NCBI RefSeq assembly: GCF_033126985.1
Contig: NZ_AP024714.1
Location: 372,001 to 436,000 of the forward strand
DNA from: Methylomarinovum caldicuralii
Lineage (GTDB): Bacteria > Pseudomonadota > Gammaproteobacteria > Methylococcales > Methylothermaceae
DNA length: 64,000 nucleotides
Direction: 5' to 3'
This document shows, piece after piece, positions 7,019-15,282 of the stretch (position 1 is its first letter; each line of letters starts with the position of its first letter). The notes below the pieces were generated by a model. That model saw nothing but the letters and a program-made list of their open reading frames with translations. It was not told where the DNA came from and did not search any database. Position numbers and translations under genes: made by a program.

Positions 7019-8416
7019 ATGAGAAAAACACGCCGATCATCTGCGCTTCTGGGGAAAATAACCACCGCAGGACTAGCAGGATTATGCGGTACCATTGCCC
7101 TGTTGACCCCCGACTGGCGCCAACAGCTCCTCGCTGCTTACAACCCCCTGCTGATGGAACAGCAGGCCCTCAATCAAACCGAAAAGACCATGGCCGACGT
7201 GATATTCGAGGCCTGCAGCCAACGCAACGAGCAATTGGAAGAGCAATTGGAAGAGCAATTCCGCAATCGCTGCAATGCCCTGGTCGGCACCGCGCTAGAT
7301 GAAAGCGCAAATCCTGCGGAAGTGGGCAACGCCCTCTTCCGGGTTGGTCCTGAACAGCTGCTGGTATATGGCCTGCAGGCCACCCGCACCATGGCCAGCA
7401 ACATCAATGTGGTCAATACTTCGGTCCTGGGACGCCTGCAAACCCTCCACGCCGGTCTGGACTCGGTCCGGTTCGCCGGTGTTCAGCTGTACCAGGACGG
7501 TCAGCCTCTGCGCGGCGGCAATGCCGGCAGCGAGGCCTTCGGCAAACTGGGGGTCTGGCTCAATGGTAGCTATCATTTGGGGGAAGTGGACTCCACCCGG
7601 GATGTCAAGGGTTTCACTTTCAAAAATTGGAGCGTGACCGCCGGGGCCGACTACAAGATTCTGGAATCCGTGGTCGTGGGGGGCGCCTTCACCTACATCA
7701 CTTCCGATAACGATTTCAAGCACAAAGGAGGGGAGTCGGACAACGACTCTTATATTGGCTCTCTTTATGGCTCTTTCTACCCCATCGAGAACCTTTACGT
7801 GGATGTGTTGGGTACCTACGGCCACATCAATTTCGACATAGACCGCAAGATCAGCTACCGTCTCGCCTCCTCCACCGATCCTGACAACTTCGATGTGGTG
7901 AACACCAAGGCCAAGGGTGACACCGACGGCCGCCAGTGGGGCCTGACCCTCAGCACCGGCTACAATTTCCATTGGCAGTCGGTCAAGTTCACGCCTTACG
8001 CCCGTTTCAGCTATCTCAAGCTGGACATCGACAACTACCGGGAACGGGGCGGTCAGGGTTGGGCCCTGCGCTTCGACAGTCAGGACATCGAATCGATGAA
8101 GAGCATCGTGGGGGGGCGTCTGGCCTATGCCATCAGCCTGCCGTGGGGAGTGGTGGTACCCCAGGCACGGGGGGAATGGCACCATGAATTCCGCGATCCC
8201 AGCCGTACCATCAAAGCCAGTTTCGTGGGGGACCCGCTCGGCCAGAAGTTCTCCATATTCGTGCCTCATCCCGATGAAGACTACGCCATCTTCGGAGGCG
8301 ACCTGACCGCCACCTTCGCTCAGGGGATTTCCGCCTTCGTCGGTTACGAAGCCCTGGTGGGCTACGACCGCATCAGCAGCCACCGCGTCACCCTAGGCGC
8401 CCGCGTCCAGTTCTGA
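7019..8416 (+). CDS. Autotransporter beta-domain protein
   Basis: A 465-residue protein preceded by GAGAGG. The N-terminal 40 residues form a signal-anchor-like segment. Residues about 45-165 are helical with a small internal repeat (EQLEEQLEEQ). Residues about 175-465 look like a 12-strand autotransporter barrel: alternating hydrophobic strands, GLTLSTGYNFHW, and a terminal VTLGARVQF ending in Phe. No large passenger is present. It may be an autotransporter-like outer-membrane barrel with a short helical plug. It is the last gene before a strong terminator. Confidence 0.8.
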   Translation: MRKTRRSSALLGKITTAGLAGLCGTIALLTPDWRQQLLAAYNPLLMEQQALNQTEKTMADVIFEACSQRNEQLEEQLEEQFRNRCNALVGTALDESANPAEVGNALFRVGPEQLLVYGLQATRTMASNINVVNTSVLGRLQTLHAGLDSVRFAGVQLYQDGQPLRGGNAGSEAFGKLGVWLNGSYHLGEVDSTRDVKGFTFKNWSVTAGADYKILESVVVGGAFTYITSDNDFKHKGGESDNDSYIGSLYGSFYPIENLYVDVLGTYGHINFDIDRKISYRLASSTDPDNFDVVNTKAKGDTDGRQWGLTLSTGYNFHWQSVKFTPYARFSYLKLDIDNYRERGGQGWALRFDSQDIESMKSIVGGRLAYAISLPWGVVVPQARGEWHHEFRDPSRTIKASFVGDPLGQKFSIFVPHPDEDYAIFGGDLTATFAQGISAFVGYEALVGYDRISSHRVTLGARVQF

Positions 8417-8426
8417 TCGTTTCGCA

Positions 8427-8454
8427 GGCCCCACGCCCGGGCGTGGGGCCTCTT
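8427..8454 (+). terminator. Intrinsic terminator after autotransporter gene
   Basis: A perfect 24-nt palindrome (ggccccacgccc / gggcgtggggcc, 8427-8450) is followed by TCTTCTT. It starts 10 nt after the stop at 8416. It also lies just past the original stop codon of the caspase gene on the other strand (8456-8458), so it separates two convergent units. Confidence 0.85.
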
Positions 8455-8455
8455 C

Positions 8456-8590
8456 TTACAGCCCGGCCTGGACCGTACCGGACGCTGGCACGAAGAAGAA
8501 TTCTCCCGCTTCGTGACCGGCATGACGGATCGGCGCGAACTCCGGCACCTGATGGAAATCCTGTTCCCGCGCCGCATCGGCCACCAGCGC
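8456..8590 (-). pseudogene. Severed 3' end of the caspase-like gene
   Basis: Read on the minus strand this encodes VADAAREQDFHQ...APIRHAGHEAGEFFFVP..., ending at a TAA at 8456-8458. Joining 8590 to 9863, that is removing the IS and one 10-bp duplication, restores one continuous reading frame with the gene at 9818 (AQVSALVADAAREQ). It is the original C-terminal end of that protein, about 40 residues, now detached by the insertion. Confidence 0.9.
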
Positions 8591-9852
8591 CAGGGCAATC
8601 GCATGAACGCTACGTCCATCCAAGCAACTGAGCCCGGTAGTGGTCACTGGAGGCGGCCAGGAGCCGTCTTGCCTTGATGCCCCCGCGGCGTTTGGTGTGG
8701 TCGAGGCGAAAGAGATTGAGCACCATCTGTTTGAGCAGCGCCAGGTTATGAGCCGCATGTCGGGTTCGAAGGCGCATCTGATCATCGTTGAATACGACAT
8801 CCATACACCAGTGAAGCGGGTTCTCCACCGCCCAATGCTGGCGCACCGCCGAGGCCAGCCGTTCGGCATCGGCCGGCAGGCTGGTGATGTAGAAACGCCG
8901 TTCCCGGGTGGTTTTGCCGGCGACGGTGCGTTCGGACTCGACCACGGCAAAGCAGGCCAGATCCGGCCAGCGCTGGGGCCGGTCCAGGCCGTCGAGCTGG
9001 TCGAACACATAGCAGCGTCGCACTTCCAGGCGACCATGCGCCTTGTCGACCGTCTCGCATTGCTGATGCGGGGTTTTGTCCGGCGCGTCCTGAAAGGCCT
9101 GGAAGAAATCCCGGATCGATTCGGACAGACCTTTCTGGTTGTCCTTGACCGCCAGTACATAGTCGGCCCCCCGGTCACGGATGGCCTTGGCAATCTTGGG
9201 ATCGGTCCCCATGGCATCGAGGGTCACCACGCATCCTTTCAAGGCCAGGGTCTCCAGCAGGGCGGGAATGGCCGTCTTCTCGTTGGATTTGTCGGCCACC
9301 GCCTCTTGACCGACCACCAACCGGTACTGAGCCGCAAAGGCACTGACCAGATGCAGGGGATCCTGCCCCTTGGACCGGCTGCGCCGACTGGTCTTGCCGT
9401 CGATGGCGATCACCTGACCTTCCAATGCCGGAACCACGCTCACCGCCCAGCGCTGGAAGGCCGATCCGAACGCTTCCGGATCGATCATCGCCAAAATCCT
9501 CCCTAGGGTGTCGTGGGACGGAATCCCATGCGGCAAGGGCACATATCGACGCAGCCAATCCAGCTTCTCTTTGCCCCAAAGTTCAATCTCCACCAACGTA
9601 TCGGCACCGCAGATCACCGCGCACACCACAACCACCAGCACTTCCACCAGATCGTAAGTTACCTTCGATGATTGTCGCGGGTCCGGAATCGATACGAACA
9701 CCTCGCTCAGCGCCAGGGGCTTTTCCAGCATCTGTGCCTCCCACAAAAAGCATGCTCCTCAGAGAAGAAGTCTCTAATCTCCAAGTAATCTGCTGCAAGT
9801 CATCGAATCTTAAACCATCATCTTCGTGGGGTATATTCATGCGATTGCCCTG
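8591..9852 (-). mobile_element. ISAs1-family insertion sequence
   Basis: A 1262-bp element bounded by inverted ends CAGGGCAATCGCATGAA (8591 inward; 9852 inward on the other strand). It is flanked by the 10-bp direct repeat CCACCAGCGC at 8581-8590 and 9853-9862. It carries one transposase gene on the minus strand. Size, end sequence and a 10-bp duplication fit the ISAs1 family. The intact duplication and intact transposase suggest a recent insertion. Confidence 0.95.
8610..9731 (-). CDS. ISAs1-family transposase
   Basis: A 373-residue transposase. The start is the ATG at 9731; the in-frame codon at 9746 is TTG. It shows the DDE-type pattern of the ISAs1/H-repeat family: VIAIDGKTSRRSRS, then VVTLDAMGTDPKIAKAI, and a final helix region HWAVENPLHWCMDVVFNDDQ. 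The length is full for the family and no frame break is seen, so the element is probably active. Confidence 0.95.
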   Translation of the reverse strand: MLEKPLALSEVFVSIPDPRQSSKVTYDLVEVLVVVVCAVICGADTLVEIELWGKEKLDWLRRYVPLPHGIPSHDTLGRILAMIDPEAFGSAFQRWAVSVVPALEGQVIAIDGKTSRRSRSKGQDPLHLVSAFAAQYRLVVGQEAVADKSNEKTAIPALLETLALKGCVVTLDAMGTDPKIAKAIRDRGADYVLAVKDNQKGLSESIRDFFQAFQDAPDKTPHQQCETVDKAHGRLEVRRCYVFDQLDGLDRPQRWPDLACFAVVESERTVAGKTTRERRFYITSLPADAERLASAVRQHWAVENPLHWCMDVVFNDDQMRLRTRHAAHNLALLKQMVLNLFRLDHTKRRGGIKARRLLAASSDHYRAQLLGWT

Positions 9853-12541
9853 CCACCAGCGCGGATACCTGCGCATACAGGCGGAACGATTCCAGAACGC
9901 CGTCATTGCGCTCCAAAGCCTGGATCAACGCTTTGGCGAACACCGAATGGTTGCCCCCCCCGCTGTCGAGAACCGGACTCAAGCCGCCGGAAGTCAGCGC
10001 CATGCGTGACTTTGCCTTGAGCATCAGCTTGATCCACTCGGCTTTTTTTTCCGGGCTCATGCCCGCTTCCAGCCGCGCCACCGAACTGCGCGTCAGAGAT
10101 CCCGAATAACAGGAATCGGCGATGAGCATCACATGGGCGGCGTTCATGATGCGCAGCAGGTCGGTGATGTCCTGGTTGGAGATCCAATTGGCGGTATTCT
10201 CCATCTCCGCATCCACCGGCAACCAGAATCCCCGCTGGGTGACTTTCTCCAGAGTACCGTGCCCGGCGTAGTAGATCAGCAGGCTGTCCTTTTCGGTCAG
10301 AATCTTGCGGTACTCGTTGAGGGCCTTGAGGATGTCGTAACGCGTGGCATCGAGCAGGACCTTGGTCTGGAAACCATAGCGGGTACGCAGTACCCGGGCC
10401 AGCGCCTTGGCGTCGTTGATCGGCGTATCGAGCACCGGCAGATGCCGATAGGCGTTGTTGCCGATGATCAAGGCGTAATAACGACCGAAAATTTCCCGTG
10501 GCAGGGAGTCGACCACACGCTTGGACAATTCATCTTCCACCTCGGAACCCGCCTCGAGCGGGACCGGCGCCGCAGTCTGGATGTCACGAAGAATGATGAA
10601 TTCCAGTTCGCTGCGGCGACTGGCCCGATCGATCGCCACCAGCCGGACGGGCGTCTTTTCACCCTTGAGCGGTACCTTGACCTTAAAGGTGCCACTAGGA
10701 TCGACCGGAAACTCCTGATCGTTGACCAGGAATGCCAACAATCCCTTTTCCGCCTGCACCCGGCCAACCACGGTCCTCGCCTCCACCAGCCCACGGGTGA
10801 CTACCATCAGGTTCCCCCGCTGGGGCCGCAGCGGAGGATCGATGATCTCGATCTTGGGACCACCGGCGGCCTTGGTTTCCGCCCGCGCCACCAGCGGCAC
10901 CGGCTGGTCGCCGGCCTGGCGTTTCAGATCGACCAGCTGTGCCTGCAGCTGCTGTATCTGCGCCTGCTGGCGGGCCAGTTCCGCCTGTTTGGCCTGTAAC
11001 TGGCCGGACAGCAGGGCCAGTTCCGCTTCGCCGGTGTGTCCGTCTTTCTTTTTCCGGGCCAACTGGCGCTTGAGGGCTTCAATGTCCTGACGTTGCGACA
11101 AGAGCCGGCGGTTGGCCGCCTGCAGTTGCTGCTGCAGGTCCTGAATCGCCTGTTCCTTCTCCGCCAGGGTGCGGTTCAAAGTCTGCAATTGCTCGGCTTG
11201 GCTCTGAACCTTTTGCTGGGCACCGCTCAAGCGCTGCTCCAACCGGGCCAGTTGGCGCTGACGGTCGGCCAGTTTGCTCGCCAGACTCTGATTGAGACGC
11301 TGCAGACGAACCATTTCCGCCTGCACATCGCTCAAGGCCTGGCGGCTGCGCGCCACTTCTGCCTGCTTGGCGGCCAACTGCGCCTGCAGGCGGCGCCAAT
11401 CAGCCGTATCGGTCTGACCGCTGGCCTTCTTCTCCGCCACCCGGCGCTTCAGTGCTTCCAGCCGTGCTATCTGGTCGGCCAACTGCTGGTTTCCTTGGGC
11501 GACCTGCTGCTGCAAGCGTTGCAGGCGCTGGCGGCTCTGATCCAATTGGTGTCGGAGGTCTTCCACCGTTCGATTGCGCTGCGCCAGTTCCCGCTCCAAT
11601 TGCTGGATGCGGCTTTCCTTGGCCTGGAGGGTCTGGGAAGTACTGGTCTGCAGAGTGTGAAGCTGCTGGTTCTGACGCTGCAATTCCTTTTCCAGCAGCC
11701 CCACCATCTGTTCCTTCTCCTGCAGGCGGCGGATCTGCTCTTCGAGCTTTTGCTTCAGCTCGGAACTGCTTCCCGTCGGCAAACGTTGCAACTGACGCCG
11801 CAATCGCTGGATCTCCCGTCGGCTGGCCCGGACCTGGGCCTGGTAACGCCGGAGGGTCTTAAGGGTCTGTCGGTGCTCTGACTGCAGCGCGGCCAGTTTC
11901 TCCCGCAGTCCGGCGGCCTCCCGGCGGTATTTGTCCGCGTCCTGTCGCAAGGCAGCCATCTTGCGCTCATAGACTTCCACCGAAGCGGCAAAGGCGATGT
12001 CGGTCTTGTCGAGACCGGAAGCCCTGCGATACCAGTTGAGCGCCGCCACCGGATCCCTGGGCACGCCCAGGCCCTTTTCGTAAAGGAAGCCTAGGTTGAT
12101 CATGGCAGGGGCATAACCCTGTTCCGCCGCTTTGCGGTACCAGTGGGCGGCGGCCTGGTAGTCCGGTGCCAGACCAAGCCCCTTTTCGTAGATTTCCCCC
12201 ACATATGTCTGGGCCTTGGCGTCCCCGGCCTTGGCCTGGGGCAGCCAGATCTTCAGGGCCGTGGCATAATTGCTGCGATCGTGGGACACATACTCGCCGC
12301 CGCGGATCTCACAGTCGATGGCTGTGGTCCGGACCGCCTTGCGGGCGGCCAGGTAGGTCATATGCTGCCCCAACTGCCGCACCTGGGCCGGCAACAGGCA
12401 ATCCACTACGTACAATTTGTCCACCTGTCCGGGACCGACGGCCACCTCGTCCATCGGCGTGGAGGCACAGCCGGCCAGCATAGCGGTCAAAAAGGCGGCA
12501 CCGAACATCCACAACTGGGCAAGCCAACGCGATGCTTTCAT
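9818..12541 (-). CDS. Caspase-like (peptidase C14) lipoprotein with Sel1 repeats and coiled coil, C-terminus altered by IS
   Basis: A 907-residue protein. The start at 12541 gives a lipoprotein signal (lipobox LAGC, Cys25) and has GGAG upstream. Two Sel1 repeats (AKAQTYVGEIYEKGLG, AMINLGFLYEKGLGVP) occupy about residues 75-150. A very long Gln/Arg-rich coiled coil follows to about 540, then an Ig-like segment. The caspase domain is at about 685-905, with the catalytic pair His761 (YYAGHG) and Cys811 (ADSCYSG). The ISAs1 insertion replaces the last 40 native residues with GQSHEYTPRR read from IS sequence. Both catalytic residues remain, so activity may survive. It is divergent from the hydrolase at 12569, only 27 bp away. 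Confidence 0.9.
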   Translation of the reverse strand: MKASRWLAQLWMFGAAFLTAMLAGCASTPMDEVAVGPGQVDKLYVVDCLLPAQVRQLGQHMTYLAARKAVRTTAIDCEIRGGEYVSHDRSNYATALKIWLPQAKAGDAKAQTYVGEIYEKGLGLAPDYQAAAHWYRKAAEQGYAPAMINLGFLYEKGLGVPRDPVAALNWYRRASGLDKTDIAFAASVEVYERKMAALRQDADKYRREAAGLREKLAALQSEHRQTLKTLRRYQAQVRASRREIQRLRRQLQRLPTGSSSELKQKLEEQIRRLQEKEQMVGLLEKELQRQNQQLHTLQTSTSQTLQAKESRIQQLERELAQRNRTVEDLRHQLDQSRQRLQRLQQQVAQGNQQLADQIARLEALKRRVAEKKASGQTDTADWRRLQAQLAAKQAEVARSRQALSDVQAEMVRLQRLNQSLASKLADRQRQLARLEQRLSGAQQKVQSQAEQLQTLNRTLAEKEQAIQDLQQQLQAANRRLLSQRQDIEALKRQLARKKKDGHTGEAELALLSGQLQAKQAELARQQAQIQQLQAQLVDLKRQAGDQPVPLVARAETKAAGGPKIEIIDPPLRPQRGNLMVVTRGLVEARTVVGRVQAEKGLLAFLVNDQEFPVDPSGTFKVKVPLKGEKTPVRLVAIDRASRRSELEFIILRDIQTAAPVPLEAGSEVEDELSKRVVDSLPREIFGRYYALIIGNNAYRHLPVLDTPINDAKALARVLRTRYGFQTKVLLDATRYDILKALNEYRKILTEKDSLLIYYAGHGTLEKVTQRGFWLPVDAEMENTANWISNQDITDLLRIMNAAHVMLIADSCYSGSLTRSSVARLEAGMSPEKKAEWIKLMLKAKSRMALTSGGLSPVLDSGGGNHSVFAKALIQALERNDGVLESFRLYAQVSALVAGQSHEYTPRR

Positions 12542-12568
12542 CCTCGGATCTCCAAATTCGTCTTCATT

Positions 12569-13555
12569 ATGAATAAGGACGTACTTCCGGCGGAGAAATC
12601 CATCCTCAGACGCATCATACTCCCTTGGATCATCCTCGCCAGCATCGGTTTCAGCGGCTGCAGCCCTCGTTACGTCCAGCTCGATCGCCAAGCGGAAAAA
12701 TTGGGATTCCACAGCGCCTGGGTAGAGGGTTCCGGATTCCGCCACCGGGTCTATTTTCGCACCTCCGGTGACGGCGCCCCGGGACCGTTGTGGGTCTTTC
12801 TCGAGGGAGACGGCCTGGCCTGGCTGTCCAGCGATCGCGTCGCCCGCGAGCCGACCCCTCCGCACAGCTTCCTGCTGACCCGGATGGCCGAAACCCCAGG
12901 AAATGTGGCCTATCTGGGCCGTCCCTGCTACCACGGGCAGGCCCAGGCGCCGGGCTGCCATCCCCTCCTGTGGACCCGGGACCGTTACGCGCCCGCCGTC
13001 GTCGCCAGCATGAAGGCCGCTCTGCAGGCACTGACGGATGACTTCCGACGACCTATCATCCTGGTGGGTTACAGCGGCGGCGGCACGCTGGCCATGCTGC
13101 TGGCCGCCCGCCTGCCCTCCGTGATCGGCGTCATCACCCTGGCGGGAAACCTGAACGTGGCTGCATGGCGCCGCCTACATGGATACAGTCTTCTGACGGG
13201 TTCCCTGGACCCTGCACGCCAGCCACCCCTGCCCGGTGACATTTTTCAGATTCATATCGCCGGCCAACTGGACGATAATATCCCGGCAGACTTGATAGCC
13301 ACCGAGGCGGCACGCCAGCCGAACGCCCGCCTTCTGATCGCCCCTGGAACGGGGCACGACTGCCCAGCGGAGGAAATATGGCGTGCCGTCGTGACCGCCG
13401 CCACGACGTTGGCGCCCCGAACCGGCAAAAAACGGGAGCAATGTCCGTGCATGAAGGGTAATCACAACAACGACCAAAGGAATCCCGGTCATGATCTGTG
13501 TACAGGCCCTTCATCCGGCAGCAGTGCCTTGCGTCCCCCGGAACCTGCAGGATGA
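12569..13555 (+). CDS. Alpha/beta-hydrolase lipoprotein
   Basis: A 328-residue protein. The start at 12569 gives a lipoprotein signal with lipobox FSGC at about Cys28. An alpha/beta-hydrolase core follows: oxyanion-type FLEGDGLAW, nucleophile motif VGYSGGG (Ser) and a C-terminal APGTGHDCP carrying the likely catalytic His. The substrate is unknown. The tail after about residue 290 is low-complexity and may be poorly conserved. It heads the operon running to the M48 protease. Confidence 0.75.
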   Translation: MNKDVLPAEKSILRRIILPWIILASIGFSGCSPRYVQLDRQAEKLGFHSAWVEGSGFRHRVYFRTSGDGAPGPLWVFLEGDGLAWLSSDRVAREPTPPHSFLLTRMAETPGNVAYLGRPCYHGQAQAPGCHPLLWTRDRYAPAVVASMKAALQALTDDFRRPIILVGYSGGGTLAMLLAARLPSVIGVITLAGNLNVAAWRRLHGYSLLTGSLDPARQPPLPGDIFQIHIAGQLDDNIPADLIATEAARQPNARLLIAPGTGHDCPAEEIWRAVVTAATTLAPRTGKKREQCPCMKGNHNNDQRNPGHDLCTGPSSGSSALRPPEPAG

Positions 13556-13562
13556 AACAACA

Positions 13563-14384
13563 ATGACGACACCCATCCCAGAACTGCGCTTTCCCTTATC
13601 TGAACAAACCGCCCGCAAACTGGTCTTCAGCCATTGGGATCTGTTGCAGCACTTGGCCCGACGCCGTTTCCCCAACGATGACAACACGGCCCACCTGGCC
13701 CTGGACTTCGTCTTGGAAAAGCTCCAGGAAGAGGGCTGGCACCGCATCCGAAGCTGGGAAGGCAAAGGAAAGTTCTCCACGTTTCTCGGCGTGCTGACCG
13801 GCCGTCTGATGACCGACTACGTACGCAAGATATACGGCCATCAGCGTCCCCCCAAGTGGCTGACCGAGAAGAAAGATCCGATCTGGCGGGAAGCCTATCG
13901 CATCCTGATCCTGGATCGCTTCGAGCGTCAGGAAGCCGTCTCCCTCCTGGAAACCAACCACCCGGACCGGGACCGCACCACGCTGGAACGCATCGTCTCC
14001 GAGGTCATCGGCCACTGTCCGCCCCGGCACCGTTATCAGGACAGCCAGGGGATCGCCATCGACAGTATCGCCGAACCGGCCAGCGAGGCACCTTCACCGG
14101 AAGCCGAGCTGGAACCCCAGCCCCGGGCGCTGCTGGAAGCCTTGGAAAGCTACATCCGCGGAGAGGGCGACCTGCCCGACGAGGCCCGTCCCCTGTTGGA
14201 AAAGCTGCAGGCCCACCTGGAACTGAGCGATGAAGAGCGTTTGCTGCTGCGGCTACGCTTCTGCGAGGGCATGAAGATGGCCCAGATCGCCAAACTGTTG
14301 GGAATCAAGGGCGATCCATACAAGCGCCTCAACAAAATCTTGACCCGCCTCAAACAAGCTTGTGAAGCGGCCGGTATCCTTTAA
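13563..14384 (+). CDS. Sigma-70-family (ECF-like) sigma factor
   Basis: A 273-residue protein; the ATG at 13563 has AGGA about 10 nt upstream. Region 2-like: ARRRFPNDDNTAHLALDFVL and GKFSTFLGVLTGRLMTDYVR. A long acidic linker lies at about 180-215. Region 4-like helix-turn-helix: LSDEERLLLRLRFCEGMKMA ... AKLLGI ... RLNKILTRLK. The linker and length exceed typical ECF factors. The next gene is a zinc-finger anti-sigma factor, which supports the call. Confidence 0.8.
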   Translation: MTTPIPELRFPLSEQTARKLVFSHWDLLQHLARRRFPNDDNTAHLALDFVLEKLQEEGWHRIRSWEGKGKFSTFLGVLTGRLMTDYVRKIYGHQRPPKWLTEKKDPIWREAYRILILDRFERQEAVSLLETNHPDRDRTTLERIVSEVIGHCPPRHRYQDSQGIAIDSIAEPASEAPSPEAELEPQPRALLEALESYIRGEGDLPDEARPLLEKLQAHLELSDEERLLLRLRFCEGMKMAQIAKLLGIKGDPYKRLNKILTRLKQACEAAGIL

Positions 14385-14406
14385 TTCTCAACATTGAATC
14401 GATACA

Positions 14407-15282
14407 ATGAACGAAAACGCCCCTATGAAAGGAGACGAACGGCTGATCAGCCTGCTTGGCCTGGCAGCCACCCGCCGGGAAGAAACCGAAGAAGACCATC
14501 CGCCGCCGGAAGTGCTGACTGCCTTCATCGAACAGCGCCTGCCCCCCTCCCAGCGGCAGGCGGTCATGGCCCATCTGAACCGCTGCGAATGCTGCTATCA
14601 GGAATGGCTGCACAGCGCGGCCGCCCTGGAAGAAGCCCAACCGGAGGAGACGCCGATCCAACGGCCTGCGTGGTGGCAGCGCTTGTGGGCGCGTCTGCGC
14701 CCCCGCCCTTGGATCATCCCCCTGACCGTGGCCGTGACCGCCGGTTTGGCGGTGGCCGTGGTGCTGGTCCAGCAGCCGATAGCGGGCAAATGGCCGCCCC
14801 ACCGGATCATCGCCGCTCTGCCTAAGGGACAGGAAATCCCTGCTGACCGACTTCCACGTGCCGAAGCACCGTTTGCCTTCAACGATACAGCGGCCGATCC
14901 GGCCAAGGAGACAGTCGCCCAGGGGCTGCGAGACGCCCGCTTCTGGATCGAACATCCCGACCAGGTGGACCTGAGGGACGAAACCCACGACACGCCGGAG
15001 AAACGGGCCTACCGCAGCCTGGGCCAATGGCTGCTGTTGGCCTGGGCCATGACTCAGAAGGAGGACTCCGATCCGAATGTCTGGCAAGTGTTCCGGCGAT
15101 ACGGCCAGAGCCTGGCGGCAGAATTTGAGAAACTGCCGCCCTCCCCCCAACGGGATCAGGCACTGGCGGACCTGCACACGGTCCAGACCATGATGGAACC
15201 TTTGGCTGAAACGCCGGACGCTGTCCAGCGGACCCGTCTGCAACGCAAGCTGCTCCTGATCATCGGCCGATGGCAAGGTTGA
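14407..15282 (+). CDS. Membrane anti-sigma factor with ZAS-type zinc finger
   Basis: A 291-residue protein. The N-terminal cytoplasmic part has a His-x3-Cys-x2-Cys motif (HLNRCECC, about residues 56-63) as in zinc-binding anti-sigma domains. One transmembrane helix follows (IIPLTVAVTAGLAVAVVLV, about 101-119), then a helical periplasmic part. It lies directly after the sigma factor gene and overlaps the protease gene by 13 bp. It likely holds the sigma factor at the membrane until a signal arrives. Confidence 0.8.
   Translation: MNENAPMKGDERLISLLGLAATRREETEEDHPPPEVLTAFIEQRLPPSQRQAVMAHLNRCECCYQEWLHSAAALEEAQPEETPIQRPAWWQRLWARLRPRPWIIPLTVAVTAGLAVAVVLVQQPIAGKWPPHRIIAALPKGQEIPADRLPRAEAPFAFNDTAADPAKETVAQGLRDARFWIEHPDQVDLRDETHDTPEKRAYRSLGQWLLLAWAMTQKEDSDPNVWQVFRRYGQSLAAEFEKLPPSPQRDQALADLHTVQTMMEPLAETPDAVQRTRLQRKLLLIIGRWQG

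Noticed and set aside
8443-8631. 62-codon plus-strand ORF after the autotransporter terminator
   Set aside because: It is antisense to the severed caspase 3' end and runs into the IS; no independent coding evidence.
10133-11881. Plus-strand ORFs opposite the coiled-coil part of the caspase gene
   Set aside because: Leu/Gln-rich products mirror the Gln/Arg coiled-coil codons of the real gene.
12143-12568. Upstream extension of the hydrolase ORF to 12143
   Set aside because: It lies antisense inside the caspase-like gene; the lipoprotein signal starts at 12569, so the extension is a shadow.
12542-12961. 140-residue N-terminal extension of the caspase-like ORF
   Set aside because: It runs antisense through the hydrolase gene, and the lipobox signal peptide begins at 12541.
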